Positions 41,988 to 51,900 are shown, counted from the stretch's first letter. The stretch: 64,000 nucleotides of DNA from DATEGZ01 sp035279905 (GCA_035279905.1 DATEGZ010000217.1:62001-126000); one strand, 5' to 3'. Translations and numbers: made by a program. Notes: generated by a model from the sequence alone, not told the origin.

Positions 41988-43261
41988 TGCCGCGCGACCG
42001 GCTGCGCACCTGGGTGGCGACGAACCTTCAGACGATCGCGTTTCTCGCGGCCTACTTCGTCACGACCGTCGCCGGCAATCTCGTGTTCGCCACGCCGCTC
42101 GGCGGCTACGCGCTGCGCGTCACCGAGTACTCGCCCCGGTTTCTCGCGTTTCCCTACACGTTCACGTTCGGCTACTGGGCGTTGCTGCTGTGTCCGTTCC
42201 TCATCACGCCGCTGGTGGCCGCCGGCACCCGGCGGCTGTTCGGCCGATGGGTCGAGGCCGGAGCCCGAGCGCTGCCGGAGTTCGGCCGGATCGGGTACGT
42301 CGCCGTCGTCATGGCGTGCTTCGGCTACGTGATCTACCGGTTCTGGCTCGCTGACGTCGCCCGCCTGTTTACGAGCGGCGCGAACATGGCGTCGTCGATC
42401 GAAGCGCGGTTCACGATTCGCGAGCGGATCGGGTTCTTCACGTTCATGCCGCTTCAGGCGCTGCTGCCGTTCCTCACCGTGTATGCGCTCATCCGGGCGC
42501 TGCTGTCGCGCGAGCGCTTCTGGCTCGTCTGCGCGGTGGTCGAGTTCGTTCTGCTGACCGTCTTGCTGGTGATGACCAACATGAAGTGGCCGCTGCTGTT
42601 GTTCTGCATCAGCCTCGTGCTGGCGACTCTCGTCTACGCGCAGCAGCGCGCGTGGCTAAAGACGGCGATCGGCGCCGCGCTGGTCTTTCTTGCGTTCATG
42701 GGCATCTCGACGTTCGTGTTTCGCATGGCGCCGTCGTCGTCCGGATCGGTCACGACGACCGTGCGCTCCGCTTCGGCCTACGCCCCGACGATCGTGTTTT
42801 CCGCCCTGAACCGCATGGCCGTGTCGTATCCGTACTACTACCAGGTGTTCACGGCCGAAGGGCCGGTGTGCGGCGGGATTCTCACGCAAGCGCACCGGCA
42901 ACCGGCGTGCCGGCCGAGCGAGTTGATCTACACGCGGATGTTCGGCAGCAACGAGTTCGAGCATCGCGGGACCGCTCCGCTCGCCGTGCACATCTCCGGG
43001 TACGCCCTGGGCGGCTGGCCGATCGCGATCCTGGCGCTCGTCGCCGGCTCAGTGATCCTGGGACTGTTCAGCGCCGTGCCGGTCGAGGGCGGCGCCATGA
43101 CCGGCGCGCTCGTCATTCTGGGCGCCGTGACCGGCTACCATCTGTCGCAAATCCCCGGCGAAGGGGTGATCTTCTACGAGCACGGGCTCGTCTGGATCGG
43201 TCTGCTGCTCCTCGCTCACGTGCTCGCCTATCGCGTAACCGCGAAGGCACGAGCTAGGTGA
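41987..43261 (+). CDS. polymerase-like integral membrane protein of unknown exact function
   Basis: 424 residues from ATG 41987 (TGATG overlap). About ten to twelve hydrophobic helices. The charged periplasmic-looking loop at about 270-330 (YYYQVFTAEGPVCGGILTQA onward, with two cysteines) and its place after a glycosyltransferase suggest a Wzy-like or O-antigen polymerase role; no diagnostic motif supports this strongly. A second polymerase-like gene in the same operon is unusual, so it might instead modify or export a glycan. It overlaps the convergent epimerase gene by 8 bp. Confidence 0.6.
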   Translation: MPRDRLRTWVATNLQTIAFLAAYFVTTVAGNLVFATPLGGYALRVTEYSPRFLAFPYTFTFGYWALLLCPFLITPLVAAGTRRLFGRWVEAGARALPEFGRIGYVAVVMACFGYVIYRFWLADVARLFTSGANMASSIEARFTIRERIGFFTFMPLQALLPFLTVYALIRALLSRERFWLVCAVVEFVLLTVLLVMTNMKWPLLLFCISLVLATLVYAQQRAWLKTAIGAALVFLAFMGISTFVFRMAPSSSGSVTTTVRSASAYAPTIVFSALNRMAVSYPYYYQVFTAEGPVCGGILTQAHRQPACRPSELIYTRMFGSNEFEHRGTAPLAVHISGYALGGWPIAILALVAGSVILGLFSAVPVEGGAMTGALVILGAVTGYHLSQIPGEGVIFYEHGLVWIGLLLLAHVLAYRVTAKARAR

Positions 43262-44240
43262 CCATCACGCCGCGCGCCCACTCCATGTATTCCGCCAGGC
43301 CGGACTCGAGCGACACGGCCGGGGCGTAACCGATCGCCGCCCGCGCCTGGCTGATGTCCGCGAGGCTGTGACGGACGTCGCCTGGCCGCGGCGCGGCGTG
43401 CTCCACCGCGATCGGCGTGCCGCTGCCCTGGCCGATGAGCTCGGTGAGGCGATTGATCGTGACGCGCGTGCCGCTCGCGATGTTGAACGCGCCGGACACG
43501 CCGCCGCTCGTCGCCGCCAGGTAGTTGGCTTGCGCGACATCGCGCACGTTGACGAAGTCGCGCGTCTGCTCGCCGTCGCCGTAAATGGTGAGCGGGCGTC
43601 CCTGCAGCAGGCGATTGGCGAAAATCGGGATCACGTTGCCGTACGCGTCGTAGCGCTGGTTCACGCCGTACACATTGAAGTACCGCAGGCAGACGCACTC
43701 GATGGGATAGAGCTTCGCGTACGAGAGACACAGCTTTTCGGCGCAGAGCTTGCTCGCGCCGTACGGCGTGTCCGGCTCGACGGGATGATCTTCGCGGATT
43801 GGCAGCGTCTTGAGCTCGCCGAAGATGCCCGCCGACGACGAGAACACGACCTTGGTCACGCCAGCGTGCCGGGCCGCCTCGAGCACCCGCAGCGTGCCCA
43901 GCACGTTGATCTCGGCGTCCTGGATCGGGTGCTCGATCGATCGCGTGTTGCCGACCGACGCGGCCAGGTGGAACACCGTGTCGCAGCCCTCGACGGCGTG
44001 CCGGACGGCGGCCTCGTCGCGCACGTCGTCGCGAACGAACGTCACGCCCAGCCCTTCGAGGTTCGAGGCGTGACCCGACGAGAGATTGTCGAGGACGATG
44101 ACCGTGGCGCCGGCGCGCTCGCGCACGAGGCGCGCGACGTTCGATCCGATGAACCCGGCTCCGCCGGTGACAAGGACTCTCTTCAACGATCTCGCGGTCA
44201 TCTGGTGCAGTGTCTCGATGTTAACTGATCGACGGCTCAT
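43254..44240 (-). CDS. NAD-dependent UDP-sugar epimerase (GalE/WbpP-like)
   Basis: 328 residues from ATG 44240, which overlaps the upstream acyltransferase stop by 4 bp; an internal ATG at 44201 lies nearer the Rossmann motif and could be the true start. VTGGAGFIGSNVARL binds NAD, FSSSAGIFG and YGASK supply the catalytic residues, and the C-terminal GDGEQTRDFVNVRDVAQANY is characteristic of UDP-glucose/GlcNAc 4-epimerases. It probably provides UDP-Gal, UDP-GalNAc or a related uronic acid. Which of these cannot be read from sequence. Confidence 0.85.
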   Translation of the reverse strand: MSRRSVNIETLHQMTARSLKRVLVTGGAGFIGSNVARLVRERAGATVIVLDNLSSGHASNLEGLGVTFVRDDVRDEAAVRHAVEGCDTVFHLAASVGNTRSIEHPIQDAEINVLGTLRVLEAARHAGVTKVVFSSSAGIFGELKTLPIREDHPVEPDTPYGASKLCAEKLCLSYAKLYPIECVCLRYFNVYGVNQRYDAYGNVIPIFANRLLQGRPLTIYGDGEQTRDFVNVRDVAQANYLAATSGGVSGAFNIASGTRVTINRLTELIGQGSGTPIAVEHAAPRPGDVRHSLADISQARAAIGYAPAVSLESGLAEYMEWARGVMVT

Positions 44241-45325
44241 CGCGGCAACAAGCGGTCCCTGATCTTTAGTACGGGGAGCTCAATCAGCTTGGCCATGAGC
44301 GTGCCCACGGCGACGCTCGCCGCGAAGTAGATCGCGAAGGCCGTGAGCGGCCACGCGAGCGTGAACGAGTGCAGTCCTTGTTCCAGGTACGCCCGCACGA
44401 TGGTGTGCCAGAGATAGATCGAGTACGAGCCGGCGCCGATGAAGGCGAGAGCGCGCACGGCGTACGACGCGGCCGGCAGCTCCCGCAGCGTGAACGCGAC
44501 GACCAGCAGTCCGCTGCCCACATAGAACGCCGTCAGGCCCAACGTGTAGATCAAGAACGTGCGGTCCAGGTCGAAGACAAACGCCGGAAGGAGCAGGGCC
44601 ACGCCGAGCGCGATCATGAGTCCTCGGCGGCGGCCGACGGTGCGCTCAAGGACATCGCGCCGGAAGTGAAAGAGGTAAGCGAGCCCGACGCCGAACATCA
44701 GGCCGTCCAGCCGCAGGTGGGTCGGGTAGAGGAGCGCACGGTTCGTGTACGGCGCGACGAGTGCCGTCGCGATGCGAGCGGCGACGCTCGCCACCGCGAC
44801 GCCGATGACGATCGCCGGGAGCGCGCGATAGGGATCCGCGCCGGCGCGTCGCGACAGCCAGTAAATGAGGAGCGCGCACAGCAGGTAGAAGTGCTCCTCG
44901 ACCGCCAGCGACCACGTGTGGCCGAACACGCTTGGTCCGTAGTTCTGCACGAACAGGGCTTCCGAGATCGCGTTGGGCGTGCCCAGGTTCAGCCAGCCGG
45001 TGGGAAACCTGGTCTCGAGCGCCAACCCAACGCCGAGCAGGACGTAGAACGCCGGGTAGATCTTCAACCCGCGCCGGATCAGGAACCGTCCGACGTTCAC
45101 CCTCCGCGTCTCCCGGTACTCTCGAAACAGCAGTCCGGACACCAGGAATCCGCTGAGCACGAAGAACAAGTCCACGCCGACCCAGCCGCCGCGGAACCAG
45201 GCGCGCATGATGCCGTCGAGTCCCGGCCAGAACATCCCCGGGGCCGGCGGCGACATGTGCCGCCCGATGACCAGCGTGATGGCGACCGCGCGCAGCACGT
45301 CGAGCGACGCCGAGCGTGTCGTCAA
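44237..45325 (-). CDS. acyltransferase family 3 (OafA-like) membrane protein
   Basis: 362 residues from a TTG start at 45325 that overlaps the TGA of the methyltransferase gene (TTGA); no ATG lies near the expected N-terminus. About ten membrane helices. The family motifs are LDVLRAVAITLVIGRH with the catalytic His, and GVDLFFVLSGFLVS. Such enzymes O-acetylate or O-acylate surface sugars using acyl-CoA. It lies in the Wzz-like block, so glycan modification is likely. The gene order is tight on both sides. Confidence 0.87.
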   Translation of the reverse strand: MTTRSASLDVLRAVAITLVIGRHMSPPAPGMFWPGLDGIMRAWFRGGWVGVDLFFVLSGFLVSGLLFREYRETRRVNVGRFLIRRGLKIYPAFYVLLGVGLALETRFPTGWLNLGTPNAISEALFVQNYGPSVFGHTWSLAVEEHFYLLCALLIYWLSRRAGADPYRALPAIVIGVAVASVAARIATALVAPYTNRALLYPTHLRLDGLMFGVGLAYLFHFRRDVLERTVGRRRGLMIALGVALLLPAFVFDLDRTFLIYTLGLTAFYVGSGLLVVAFTLRELPAASYAVRALAFIGAGSYSIYLWHTIVRAYLEQGLHSFTLAWPLTAFAIYFAASVAVGTLMAKLIELPVLKIRDRLLPR

Positions 45326-46077
45326 GGTTTGATGGCCAGTCGTCCGGTGTAGTCGATGCGTGTCAGCAGGCCGAAGCCCGGGGTGGCGTCGATGAACTCG
45401 TCGGTGGCCTGACGCGATCCCTTCCAGTGTCCGTAGTCGTCGATGATCAGCACGCCGCCGGACGACAAACGCGGATAGAGATGCTGGAGCTCGTGCTTTG
45501 TCGACTCGTACCAGTCGGTGTCGAGTCTGAGCAGCGCGATCTGGTCCGGCGCCTCCGCGGGGACGGTCTGTTCGACCTTCCCGCGCACGTAGTGCACGCG
45601 TGCTTCTGGATACCCGATGGTCGCGACCGAGCGCTGGACGTCTTCGAGCGAGGCATAGCACCAATACGAAGACGCGTCGGCCGGCGACGTCTCGGCGAGC
45701 ACGCTGGCGGCGCGCCGGCCCGACAGATCGACGTCGTGGTCCGTCGGCGCGGACATGCCCTCGTACGTATCGAACAGGTAGAGATCGCGATCGGCCGCAC
45801 CGAGTGACAACAGCGTTTTGGCCGCCGCCATCATGCTGCCACCTCGCCAGACACCGCACTCGACGACGGCACCGGGAATGCGCCGGCGGGTGATGTACTT
45901 GACGGCTTCGATGAGCGCGTGGATGCGCTCGGGACTGGTCATCGTGTACTGCCGCACCAGGTTCAGCGTCTCGAGATGAGATGGGTCGAAATCGGGGTAG
46001 TCAGCGCGGAGCCGGCTGGCCTCATCCTGCAGCGCGCGGCGCAGCGCGCGTTTCATCTTGCCGATCGCGTCTGACAT
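45322..46077 (-). CDS. TylF/MycF-family O-methyltransferase
   Basis: 251 residues from ATG 46077 (TGATG overlap with the upstream gene). SAM-binding motif VVECGVWRGGSMMAAAK and the metal/sugar-binding region LLRLDTDWYESTKHELQHLY followed by GVLIIDDYGHW place it with the macrocin O-methyltransferase group, which methylates deoxysugar hydroxyls in a Mg2+-dependent way. In this context it should methylate a sugar of the surface polysaccharide or its precursor. The conserved acidic residues are present. Confidence 0.88.
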   Translation of the reverse strand: MSDAIGKMKRALRRALQDEASRLRADYPDFDPSHLETLNLVRQYTMTSPERIHALIEAVKYITRRRIPGAVVECGVWRGGSMMAAAKTLLSLGAADRDLYLFDTYEGMSAPTDHDVDLSGRRAASVLAETSPADASSYWCYASLEDVQRSVATIGYPEARVHYVRGKVEQTVPAEAPDQIALLRLDTDWYESTKHELQHLYPRLSSGGVLIIDDYGHWKGSRQATDEFIDATPGFGLLTRIDYTGRLAIKP

Positions 46078-47057
46078 CACGACGATGCCGCCGCCGTCGG
46101 TCTGACGCGTGTCTGCAGCAGCAGGCCGACCAGCGCCGCGCCGAGGAACCCCGCGACCGACCCGGCGACGGTGGACTTCAGCCGCTTGCGCGACACCGGA
46201 TGATCGGCGGGCACGGCGCGGTCGAGGATTTGCAGCGGCGGCGTCTTGCCGACTGACAGCGTGCGGCTCCGCTCGTACGCGCGCGCCGCGTCGGCGTAGA
46301 GGCGCGTCGCAAGATCGAGGTCGGCCTGGCGGTGCGCCACTTCCACCTGCCGCTTGTGCAGCTCGTTCAATCGCCCGGCCACCTCGCCTGCGGGCTTTGC
46401 GTCCTTGAGCATCCGGTCGGTGTCTTCTTTGAGAAGCTCGACCTGGGCTTGCGCCTGGTAAGCCAACAGGTCGGCCTCGGCCTGGTGACGCCGATCGCGC
46501 GCCTCGTCGACTTGACCCTTCAGCTGATTCGGACTCTGGTCGCCCTGGTCCGCGCTGAGCTGCTGAGCAAATGCGAGCGCGCCTTCCGCCAGGCGCCGTG
46601 ATGCCTCGGCGGCCACCCGCGGGTCTGCGAGCCGCACCTTGAGCTTGACGATGCTCGTGCCCGCGACTTCTTCGACGTCGATCGCGGAGTCGATGAACGC
46701 CTGTGGAGCGATGCCCTCCTGCAGCTTCAGGTCCGCGAGGACCTGCGAGACCACCGTCGTGTTTCGTACGATCGACCCGAACATCGGTGGGTTGATTTGG
46801 ACGCCGCTCGGGAGCGTCCGGCTCACGACGAGCAAGGACGTCACGCCCTCGTAGAGGACGGGCTGAAGCGTGGCGTATCCGAAGCCAATCGCGGCGCCCG
46901 CGATGGCGCCGGCGAGCGCGAGTTTCCAGTGACGTTGCAGAGCGCGGGCGTACCAACTCAACTGGATGCGATCGTCATCATCTTCTGAAAACTGTTGGGC
47001 AGGCTCGGGCGCCATCAGCATGCGTCCGGGGATTGGGCGAACGGTACCAAAGCCCAT
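46077..47057 (-). CDS. Wzz-like chain-length determinant protein
   Basis: 326 residues from ATG 47057; a TTG at 47069 and ATGs at 47021 and 47015 are alternatives. Two membrane helices (about 45-65 and 295-320) flank a periplasmic coiled coil (EARDRRHQAEADLLAYQAQA and neighbours), and a proline-rich motif near PPLQILDRAVPADHPVSRKR precedes the second helix, as in Wzz/PCP family proteins. It controls modal length of Wzy-made chains. There is no C-terminal tyrosine kinase domain, so it is the short type. It is transcribed divergently from the second flippase gene. Confidence 0.85.
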   Translation of the reverse strand: MGFGTVRPIPGRMLMAPEPAQQFSEDDDDRIQLSWYARALQRHWKLALAGAIAGAAIGFGYATLQPVLYEGVTSLLVVSRTLPSGVQINPPMFGSIVRNTTVVSQVLADLKLQEGIAPQAFIDSAIDVEEVAGTSIVKLKVRLADPRVAAEASRRLAEGALAFAQQLSADQGDQSPNQLKGQVDEARDRRHQAEADLLAYQAQAQVELLKEDTDRMLKDAKPAGEVAGRLNELHKRQVEVAHRQADLDLATRLYADAARAYERSRTLSVGKTPPLQILDRAVPADHPVSRKRLKSTVAGSVAGFLGAALVGLLLQTRVRPTAAASS

Positions 47058-47139
47058 CAGGGAGGTCAAGGATCGAAAGCACGCGACGCCCGCGACCGGG
47101 TTCGTTTTTTGCCGGATCTAGGTGAAGATGTGATGCCGG

Positions 47140-48513
47140 ATGCTCCAGACATTTGCCCAGCGGTACTTGCCCTCAGTGGTGTCCGCGACGCTCAGGGACT
47201 GGCGGGCGCGTTTCCTGCCGCAGGGTTCGCTCGAAGGCCGCTTTGCCGGTGCGGTGTTCTGGTCGCTCGTCGGCATGGCGGTGTCGAACGCGGCCGGGCT
47301 CGTCACGGGCGTCGCCCTTGCGCGGGTGATGGGGCGTGAGGGCTACGGCGAAGTCGGCGTGGTCGTCGGATCGTATGCGCTCTTCAGCCAGCTCGGCGGG
47401 CTCGGGCTCGGCGTCACAGCCGCCAAGTACTCCGCGCAGCGGCGCGTCACCGATCCCGCGCGAGTGGGGCGCCTGCTCGGCGGTCTGCTGCTGCTCGCGA
47501 CGTTGTCGTATGTTGTCTCAGCGCTCGCGTTGGTCGTGCTCGCGCCGCAGCTCGCCTCGATGCTGAACCGGCCCGCGCTGACCGGCCCGATCCGTCTGTC
47601 CGGTGCCGTGCTGTGCCTGCAGGGCATCGATTCCATCCAGTCCGGCATTCTGTCGGGCTACGAAGCGTTCCGCGCGGTGGCGCGCGTCACGATGCTGCGC
47701 GTCCTGGTCAACCTGCCGGTGACCGTGGCGGCGGCCTACGCCTACGGCCTCTATGGCGTGATTGGCGCGATGATCGTCACCGGTCTGTTCACACTCTCGC
47801 TGAACCGGGTGGCGCTCAACGCGATCCTGCGCCGCGAGCACGTCGCGATTGACTACACGCTCGACTTCGCGCTGCTCAAGCCGCTCTGGGAGTTTTCGCT
47901 GCCGGCGTTTCTCTCGGCGACGCTGACGATGGCCTCGATGTGGGTGCTGAACGCGATGCTCGTGCGTCAGCCGGAGGGCTACTCGCAGATGGGCCTGTTC
48001 AACGCGGCCAACCAGTGGCGCGCGCTCGGGATTTTCGTGCCGACCGTCTTCAACTCCGCGGTACTGTCCATTCAGTCGAGCCTGTACGCGGCGAAGGACC
48101 GCGACTCGTTCCACCGATCGGTCACCGGCAATCTCATCGTTCAGGGCGCGGTCGCCGGGGTTGTGGTGCTCGCGTTGGCGGGACTGGCGCCGTATCTCAT
48201 GCGCGTCTACGGATCGCAATATCACGGGGCGTCGGACGTTCTCGCGCTGCTCGCGATCGGCTGGTTCCTCCTGACGCCGACCTGGATCTTCTGGATTGCC
48301 GCCATCTCGCGCGGCCACGTGTGGTGGGGCTTCTCGTTCAACGCGATCGGCGTCGCGAGCTTGTTCGCGTTTGCGACGAGGCTGGTGTCCAGCGGCGCGC
48401 GCGGCATCGCGCTCGCGCTCGTCTACGCGGGCCTGATTCAGGTCGGGCTGCAGATCGTCCACTACGTCGTGACCAGACGACGCGATGAGATCGAGAAGGC
48501 GCGAAGCACATGA
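47140..48513 (+). CDS. Wzx-like polysaccharide flippase (second)
   Basis: 457 residues with 12-14 membrane helices, MOP superfamily pattern (AVFWSLVGMAVSNAAGLVTG, then ARVMGREGYGEVGVVVGSYA). It has a longer N-terminal cytosolic part than the first flippase. It should move a different lipid-linked repeat unit, because this block has its own polymerase and glycosyltransferases. The ATG at 47140 follows a weak GGTGAAG. It overlaps the next gene by 4 bp and opens a twelve-gene plus-strand block. Confidence 0.87.
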   Translation: MLQTFAQRYLPSVVSATLRDWRARFLPQGSLEGRFAGAVFWSLVGMAVSNAAGLVTGVALARVMGREGYGEVGVVVGSYALFSQLGGLGLGVTAAKYSAQRRVTDPARVGRLLGGLLLLATLSYVVSALALVVLAPQLASMLNRPALTGPIRLSGAVLCLQGIDSIQSGILSGYEAFRAVARVTMLRVLVNLPVTVAAAYAYGLYGVIGAMIVTGLFTLSLNRVALNAILRREHVAIDYTLDFALLKPLWEFSLPAFLSATLTMASMWVLNAMLVRQPEGYSQMGLFNAANQWRALGIFVPTVFNSAVLSIQSSLYAAKDRDSFHRSVTGNLIVQGAVAGVVVLALAGLAPYLMRVYGSQYHGASDVLALLAIGWFLLTPTWIFWIAAISRGHVWWGFSFNAIGVASLFAFATRLVSSGARGIALALVYAGLIQVGLQIVHYVVTRRRDEIEKARST

Positions 48514-49334
48514 CCCACCGGGAGAAGATCCTCAAGCTGGCGCGGACGTTCAAGGCGATCTGCCGGCATCCGGTCACGTTCGCCGAGTTTGCCGTGCAGT
48601 TCGGGGATTCGTCGATGAGCGCCTATGTCGATCGCAAGTACGGGTTGGCCGGCGGCCTGCCGACCATCGACCTGCTCGATCTGCTGCCGGCGATCAACGA
48701 GACCGTGTCGCCCTACGCGTTCCTGGAAGGCGGATCGACGCCAATCGATCTCGCGCTGCTCAGGGGCCTGGCCCGCCGGTACGACCGATGCCGGTACTTC
48801 GAGATTGGGTCCTGGCGCGGCGAGAGCGTCGCGAACGTGGCGGCCATCGCCGCCGAGTGCGTGTCGCTGAGCCTGTCCGACGAGGAGATCCGGCGCGCCG
48901 GCTGGAACGAGCGCTACGTCGCGATCTCGAAGGTGTTCTCGCGCGATCTGACGAACGTCGTGCACATCGGCCATGACTCGAAAACGTTCGACTACACGCC
49001 GTACCTCGGGCAGTGCGATCTGGTCTTCATCGACGGCGACCACAGCTACGACGGCGTGCGCGCGGACACCGAGCACGCGTTTCGTCTGCTGCGAGACGAT
49101 CGATCCGTGATCGTGTGGCATGACTACACACGGGCGTCCGACCTCGACGTGATGTGGGGCGTGGTCGCCGGGATGCTCGATGGGGCGCCGCGCGCCGCGA
49201 CGCGCGAGCTCTACCACGTGTCCAACACGCTGTGCGCGATCCACATCAAGGGCCAGTTCCGGACCGCGCCGGCCGTCGTGCCGGCGATGCCCAACAAGGT
49301 GTTCGACGTGGCCATCACCGCCAGGAAGTGCTGA
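48510..49334 (+). CDS. class I SAM-dependent methyltransferase
   Basis: 274 residues. FEIGSWRGESVANVAAIA is the SAM-binding motif I; VFIDGDHSYDGVRADTEHAF and VWHDYTRASD follow the Methyltransf_24 pattern used in polysaccharide and antibiotic clusters. The ATGA overlap with the flippase gene implies coupled expression. A sugar O-methylation role is likely, but the target is unknown. Confidence 0.82.
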   Translation: MTHREKILKLARTFKAICRHPVTFAEFAVQFGDSSMSAYVDRKYGLAGGLPTIDLLDLLPAINETVSPYAFLEGGSTPIDLALLRGLARRYDRCRYFEIGSWRGESVANVAAIAAECVSLSLSDEEIRRAGWNERYVAISKVFSRDLTNVVHIGHDSKTFDYTPYLGQCDLVFIDGDHSYDGVRADTEHAFRLLRDDRSVIVWHDYTRASDLDVMWGVVAGMLDGAPRAATRELYHVSNTLCAIHIKGQFRTAPAVVPAMPNKVFDVAITARKC

Positions 49335-49336
49335 CC

Positions 49337-50692
49337 ATGACCCACTCAGCGGCGGTGCGGACGTCACGCGCGGGGACGGTCCCCGGGCGGGCGACCGCGC
49401 CCACGGGCGCGGCTGGTCCGGCGGAGGAGCCGTTTCTCCCCTGGCTGCGACGGGAATGGCTGCTCGTGATGATCACGGTCGGCGTCGCGGTGGATTGGCT
49501 CCCGTGGTTTCTGACGCCCTACCTGCCCCAATTCGGCCAGCTCAGCGGGACGCGCCTGCTCGTGGTGCCGGGTCTCGCGCTGGCGTGCCTGTTGCGGCCG
49601 TCGTGGATCGCGCGGCCAAGCGCGATCGGCGTGCTGTACCTTGCGGCCATTGCCGTCGGCGGCGGTCTGGGATATCTCGCCGGTACTGTCGAACTGTCCC
49701 GGCTCACGTCCATCGTCGTCAGTGGCCTCATCCTGCTGTACTTCCTGCAGGTCCGCTCGCTTGTGTCGGCCAGACGCGTGCTCGCGATCACCTTCGCGCT
49801 GACCCCGCTCGTGCCCGCCGTGCAGTGCCTGACGAAGGTGGGCGTCATTTCCGCGGCCACGCTCGCCGCGATGGGCATCGCGCAAGTGCCCGGCGACACC
49901 CGGATCTTCTCGATTTTCGATTCGACGACCGTCGGACTCGCGCCGCTCATGATTGCCGCGTGTCTCGGCGGGCTGATCTTCGTTCAATCGCGACGGCACC
50001 GGACGGTCGTGGATGCGATTCTGGCGGTCGGCGTGATCGGGTTTGGCGCGACCAGCGCGCTGGTCGCTCAGCAGCGGTCCGGGATCCTGGCGTATGCCAT
50101 TTCGACGGTGACGGCGCTGGTGCTGTACGTCGTGTCCCAGCGGCGGCGCACCGCCTGGATGACGACGATCCTCCTGGTGTTTGGCGCCGCGGCCATCGTG
50201 TCCGCGTACTTTGCCGCGGACATGACGAGCCAGGCGCTGTCGCGGTTTGCCAACACGAGCGCCTACCAGGATGCCAGGGAGCTTCGCCTCGGCGGCCTCA
50301 CGACGTTTCTCGCGGACCTCGCCGACGATCCGCTGAACCCGGTCCCGAAGGGGCATCAGTCGCTGCTTCACCGCACCGGCGTCGAGCCGCACCTGCTCTT
50401 GTCTGAGGCGTACTATGAGGGCGGGCCCATCTTTCTTGTCGTGATCGTGTTCATTGTCTACAAGTTTGCGAGGGCGTGCGTGGCGCTCGCGCGGTCGGAC
50501 CTCGCGTCGGCGCGGACGATCGGCATTTGCCTGTGCGCGTTCGGCTGCGGCGCGGCTCTGCAGGTCAGCCTGCAGACGGCGCTGGCGCTGCGCCTGATCC
50601 CCATGGTGCTGGGCGTCGGCATCGCCGCGGCTCGAACGATGCGCGCCTCCGGTGTGACAACCGGGGAACCGTCGCGGATGGGGCAGCGGTAG
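49337..50692 (+). CDS. O-antigen polymerase-like membrane protein
   Basis: 451 residues from ATG 49337, two bases after the preceding stop. About twelve hydrophobic helices; the loop at about 310-380, with LNPVPKGHQSLLHRTGVEPH and LLLSEAYYEGGPIFLVVIVF, corresponds to the Wzy/O-antigen ligase loop before the last helices. Expected to polymerise or ligate the second glycan. The first ~30 residues are hydrophilic. TAGTG overlap with the next gene. Confidence 0.78.
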   Translation: MTHSAAVRTSRAGTVPGRATAPTGAAGPAEEPFLPWLRREWLLVMITVGVAVDWLPWFLTPYLPQFGQLSGTRLLVVPGLALACLLRPSWIARPSAIGVLYLAAIAVGGGLGYLAGTVELSRLTSIVVSGLILLYFLQVRSLVSARRVLAITFALTPLVPAVQCLTKVGVISAATLAAMGIAQVPGDTRIFSIFDSTTVGLAPLMIAACLGGLIFVQSRRHRTVVDAILAVGVIGFGATSALVAQQRSGILAYAISTVTALVLYVVSQRRRTAWMTTILLVFGAAAIVSAYFAADMTSQALSRFANTSAYQDARELRLGGLTTFLADLADDPLNPVPKGHQSLLHRTGVEPHLLLSEAYYEGGPIFLVVIVFIVYKFARACVALARSDLASARTIGICLCAFGCGAALQVSLQTALALRLIPMVLGVGIAAARTMRASGVTTGEPSRMGQR

Positions 50693-51900
50693 TGGCCGCG
50701 CTCGTTCGGCTCTTCAGACGCGAAACGTCCTCGACCGAATTCATCCCGGTGATCGATGGCCTCAGGTTCCTGGCCATCTCGATGGTCGTCTTCTATCACG
50801 TCAGCGGCTACATCTTCGACAAGTCCAAAGCGCTCGCGAGTGCGTCGTCCGTCGATCCGTCGGCGAACATCTTTGCCTTCGGCCATCAGGGCGTGCAACT
50901 GTTCTTCGTGATCAGCGGTTTCATTCTGGCGATGCCGTTCATGCGGCCGAGTTTCGGCCTGACGGCCACGAGGATTCCGCTGGCGCATTATTTCTGGCGC
51001 CGCGTGACCCGTCTCGAGCCGCCGTACGTGCTCTCGACGCTCGTGCTCTTCGTGCTGCTCACGACGGTCGTCGCCACGCATCGGCCTGGCAGCCTCGGCG
51101 CGCCGCTGCTGGCCTCGCTGTTGTACGTGAACAATCTCGTGTACCCGGGCGAGTTTCCGCGCATCAATGCCGTCACGTGGTCGCTCGAAATCGAGATCCA
51201 GTTCTATCTGCTCGCGCCCTTCCTCGTGTGGGGAGTGTGCGCGCTGAAAAACACTGTCGCTCGACGGGCGATGGTCCTGCTGCTCATCACGCTGGCAGCG
51301 ATCGTGAGCTGGGGCCTTGAAACGGTCTGGCACGTCCAGGCCCTGACGCTCGTCCACTACGCTCAGTACTTCCTCGCGGGCATTCTGCTCTGCGACGTCT
51401 ATCTGCTGGATCTGCCCCGCCTGCGTCGTCTGGATCGGATGCCGGTCGCCGTGGCGGGCGTGTTGCTCCTGCTGCTGATTACGGGCGTCGAACATTCCCA
51501 GACTCCGCACCTGGCGCTGAAGATTCTGTCGCCCTTTCTGATCCTGGGCTTCTACCTCATCGTGTTCGGCAATCGCGTCTGGCATCGCCTGTTCAGCCTG
51601 AACGTCCTGACGCTGATTGGCGGGATGTGCTACACGATTTACCTCTGGCACTACGCGGTCATTTCGGCCGTGGGCCGGCTGACCGTCGCGCGGCTGGCGG
51701 TCCCGAATTTCTATCTGCACTTTGCGATCCAGGCGGCGCTCTACGTGGTGGCCGTCCTGCTGGTCTCGTCGGTGTTCTACTTGTTGATCGAGAAGCCCTG
51801 CATGAAGCGGGATTGGCCGATGAGACTCGTCGGCCGTGTGAGGCATCGATTCGTCAACGGCAGGCCGACCAAGAACACGGCGCCGCAGTCCACTCGATGA
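50692..51900 (+). CDS. acyltransferase family 3 (OafA-like) membrane protein, second copy
   Basis: 402 residues from a GTG start at 50692 (TAGTG overlap). The catalytic-His segment VIDGLRFLAISMVVFYHVSG and the following GVQLFFVISGFILAMPFMRP are family markers; about ten helices follow. It probably acetylates sugars of the second glycan. The C-terminal tail (GRPTKNTAPQSTR) is hydrophilic. Confidence 0.87.
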   Translation: MAALVRLFRRETSSTEFIPVIDGLRFLAISMVVFYHVSGYIFDKSKALASASSVDPSANIFAFGHQGVQLFFVISGFILAMPFMRPSFGLTATRIPLAHYFWRRVTRLEPPYVLSTLVLFVLLTTVVATHRPGSLGAPLLASLLYVNNLVYPGEFPRINAVTWSLEIEIQFYLLAPFLVWGVCALKNTVARRAMVLLLITLAAIVSWGLETVWHVQALTLVHYAQYFLAGILLCDVYLLDLPRLRRLDRMPVAVAGVLLLLLITGVEHSQTPHLALKILSPFLILGFYLIVFGNRVWHRLFSLNVLTLIGGMCYTIYLWHYAVISAVGRLTVARLAVPNFYLHFAIQAALYVVAVLLVSSVFYLLIEKPCMKRDWPMRLVGRVRHRFVNGRPTKNTAPQSTR

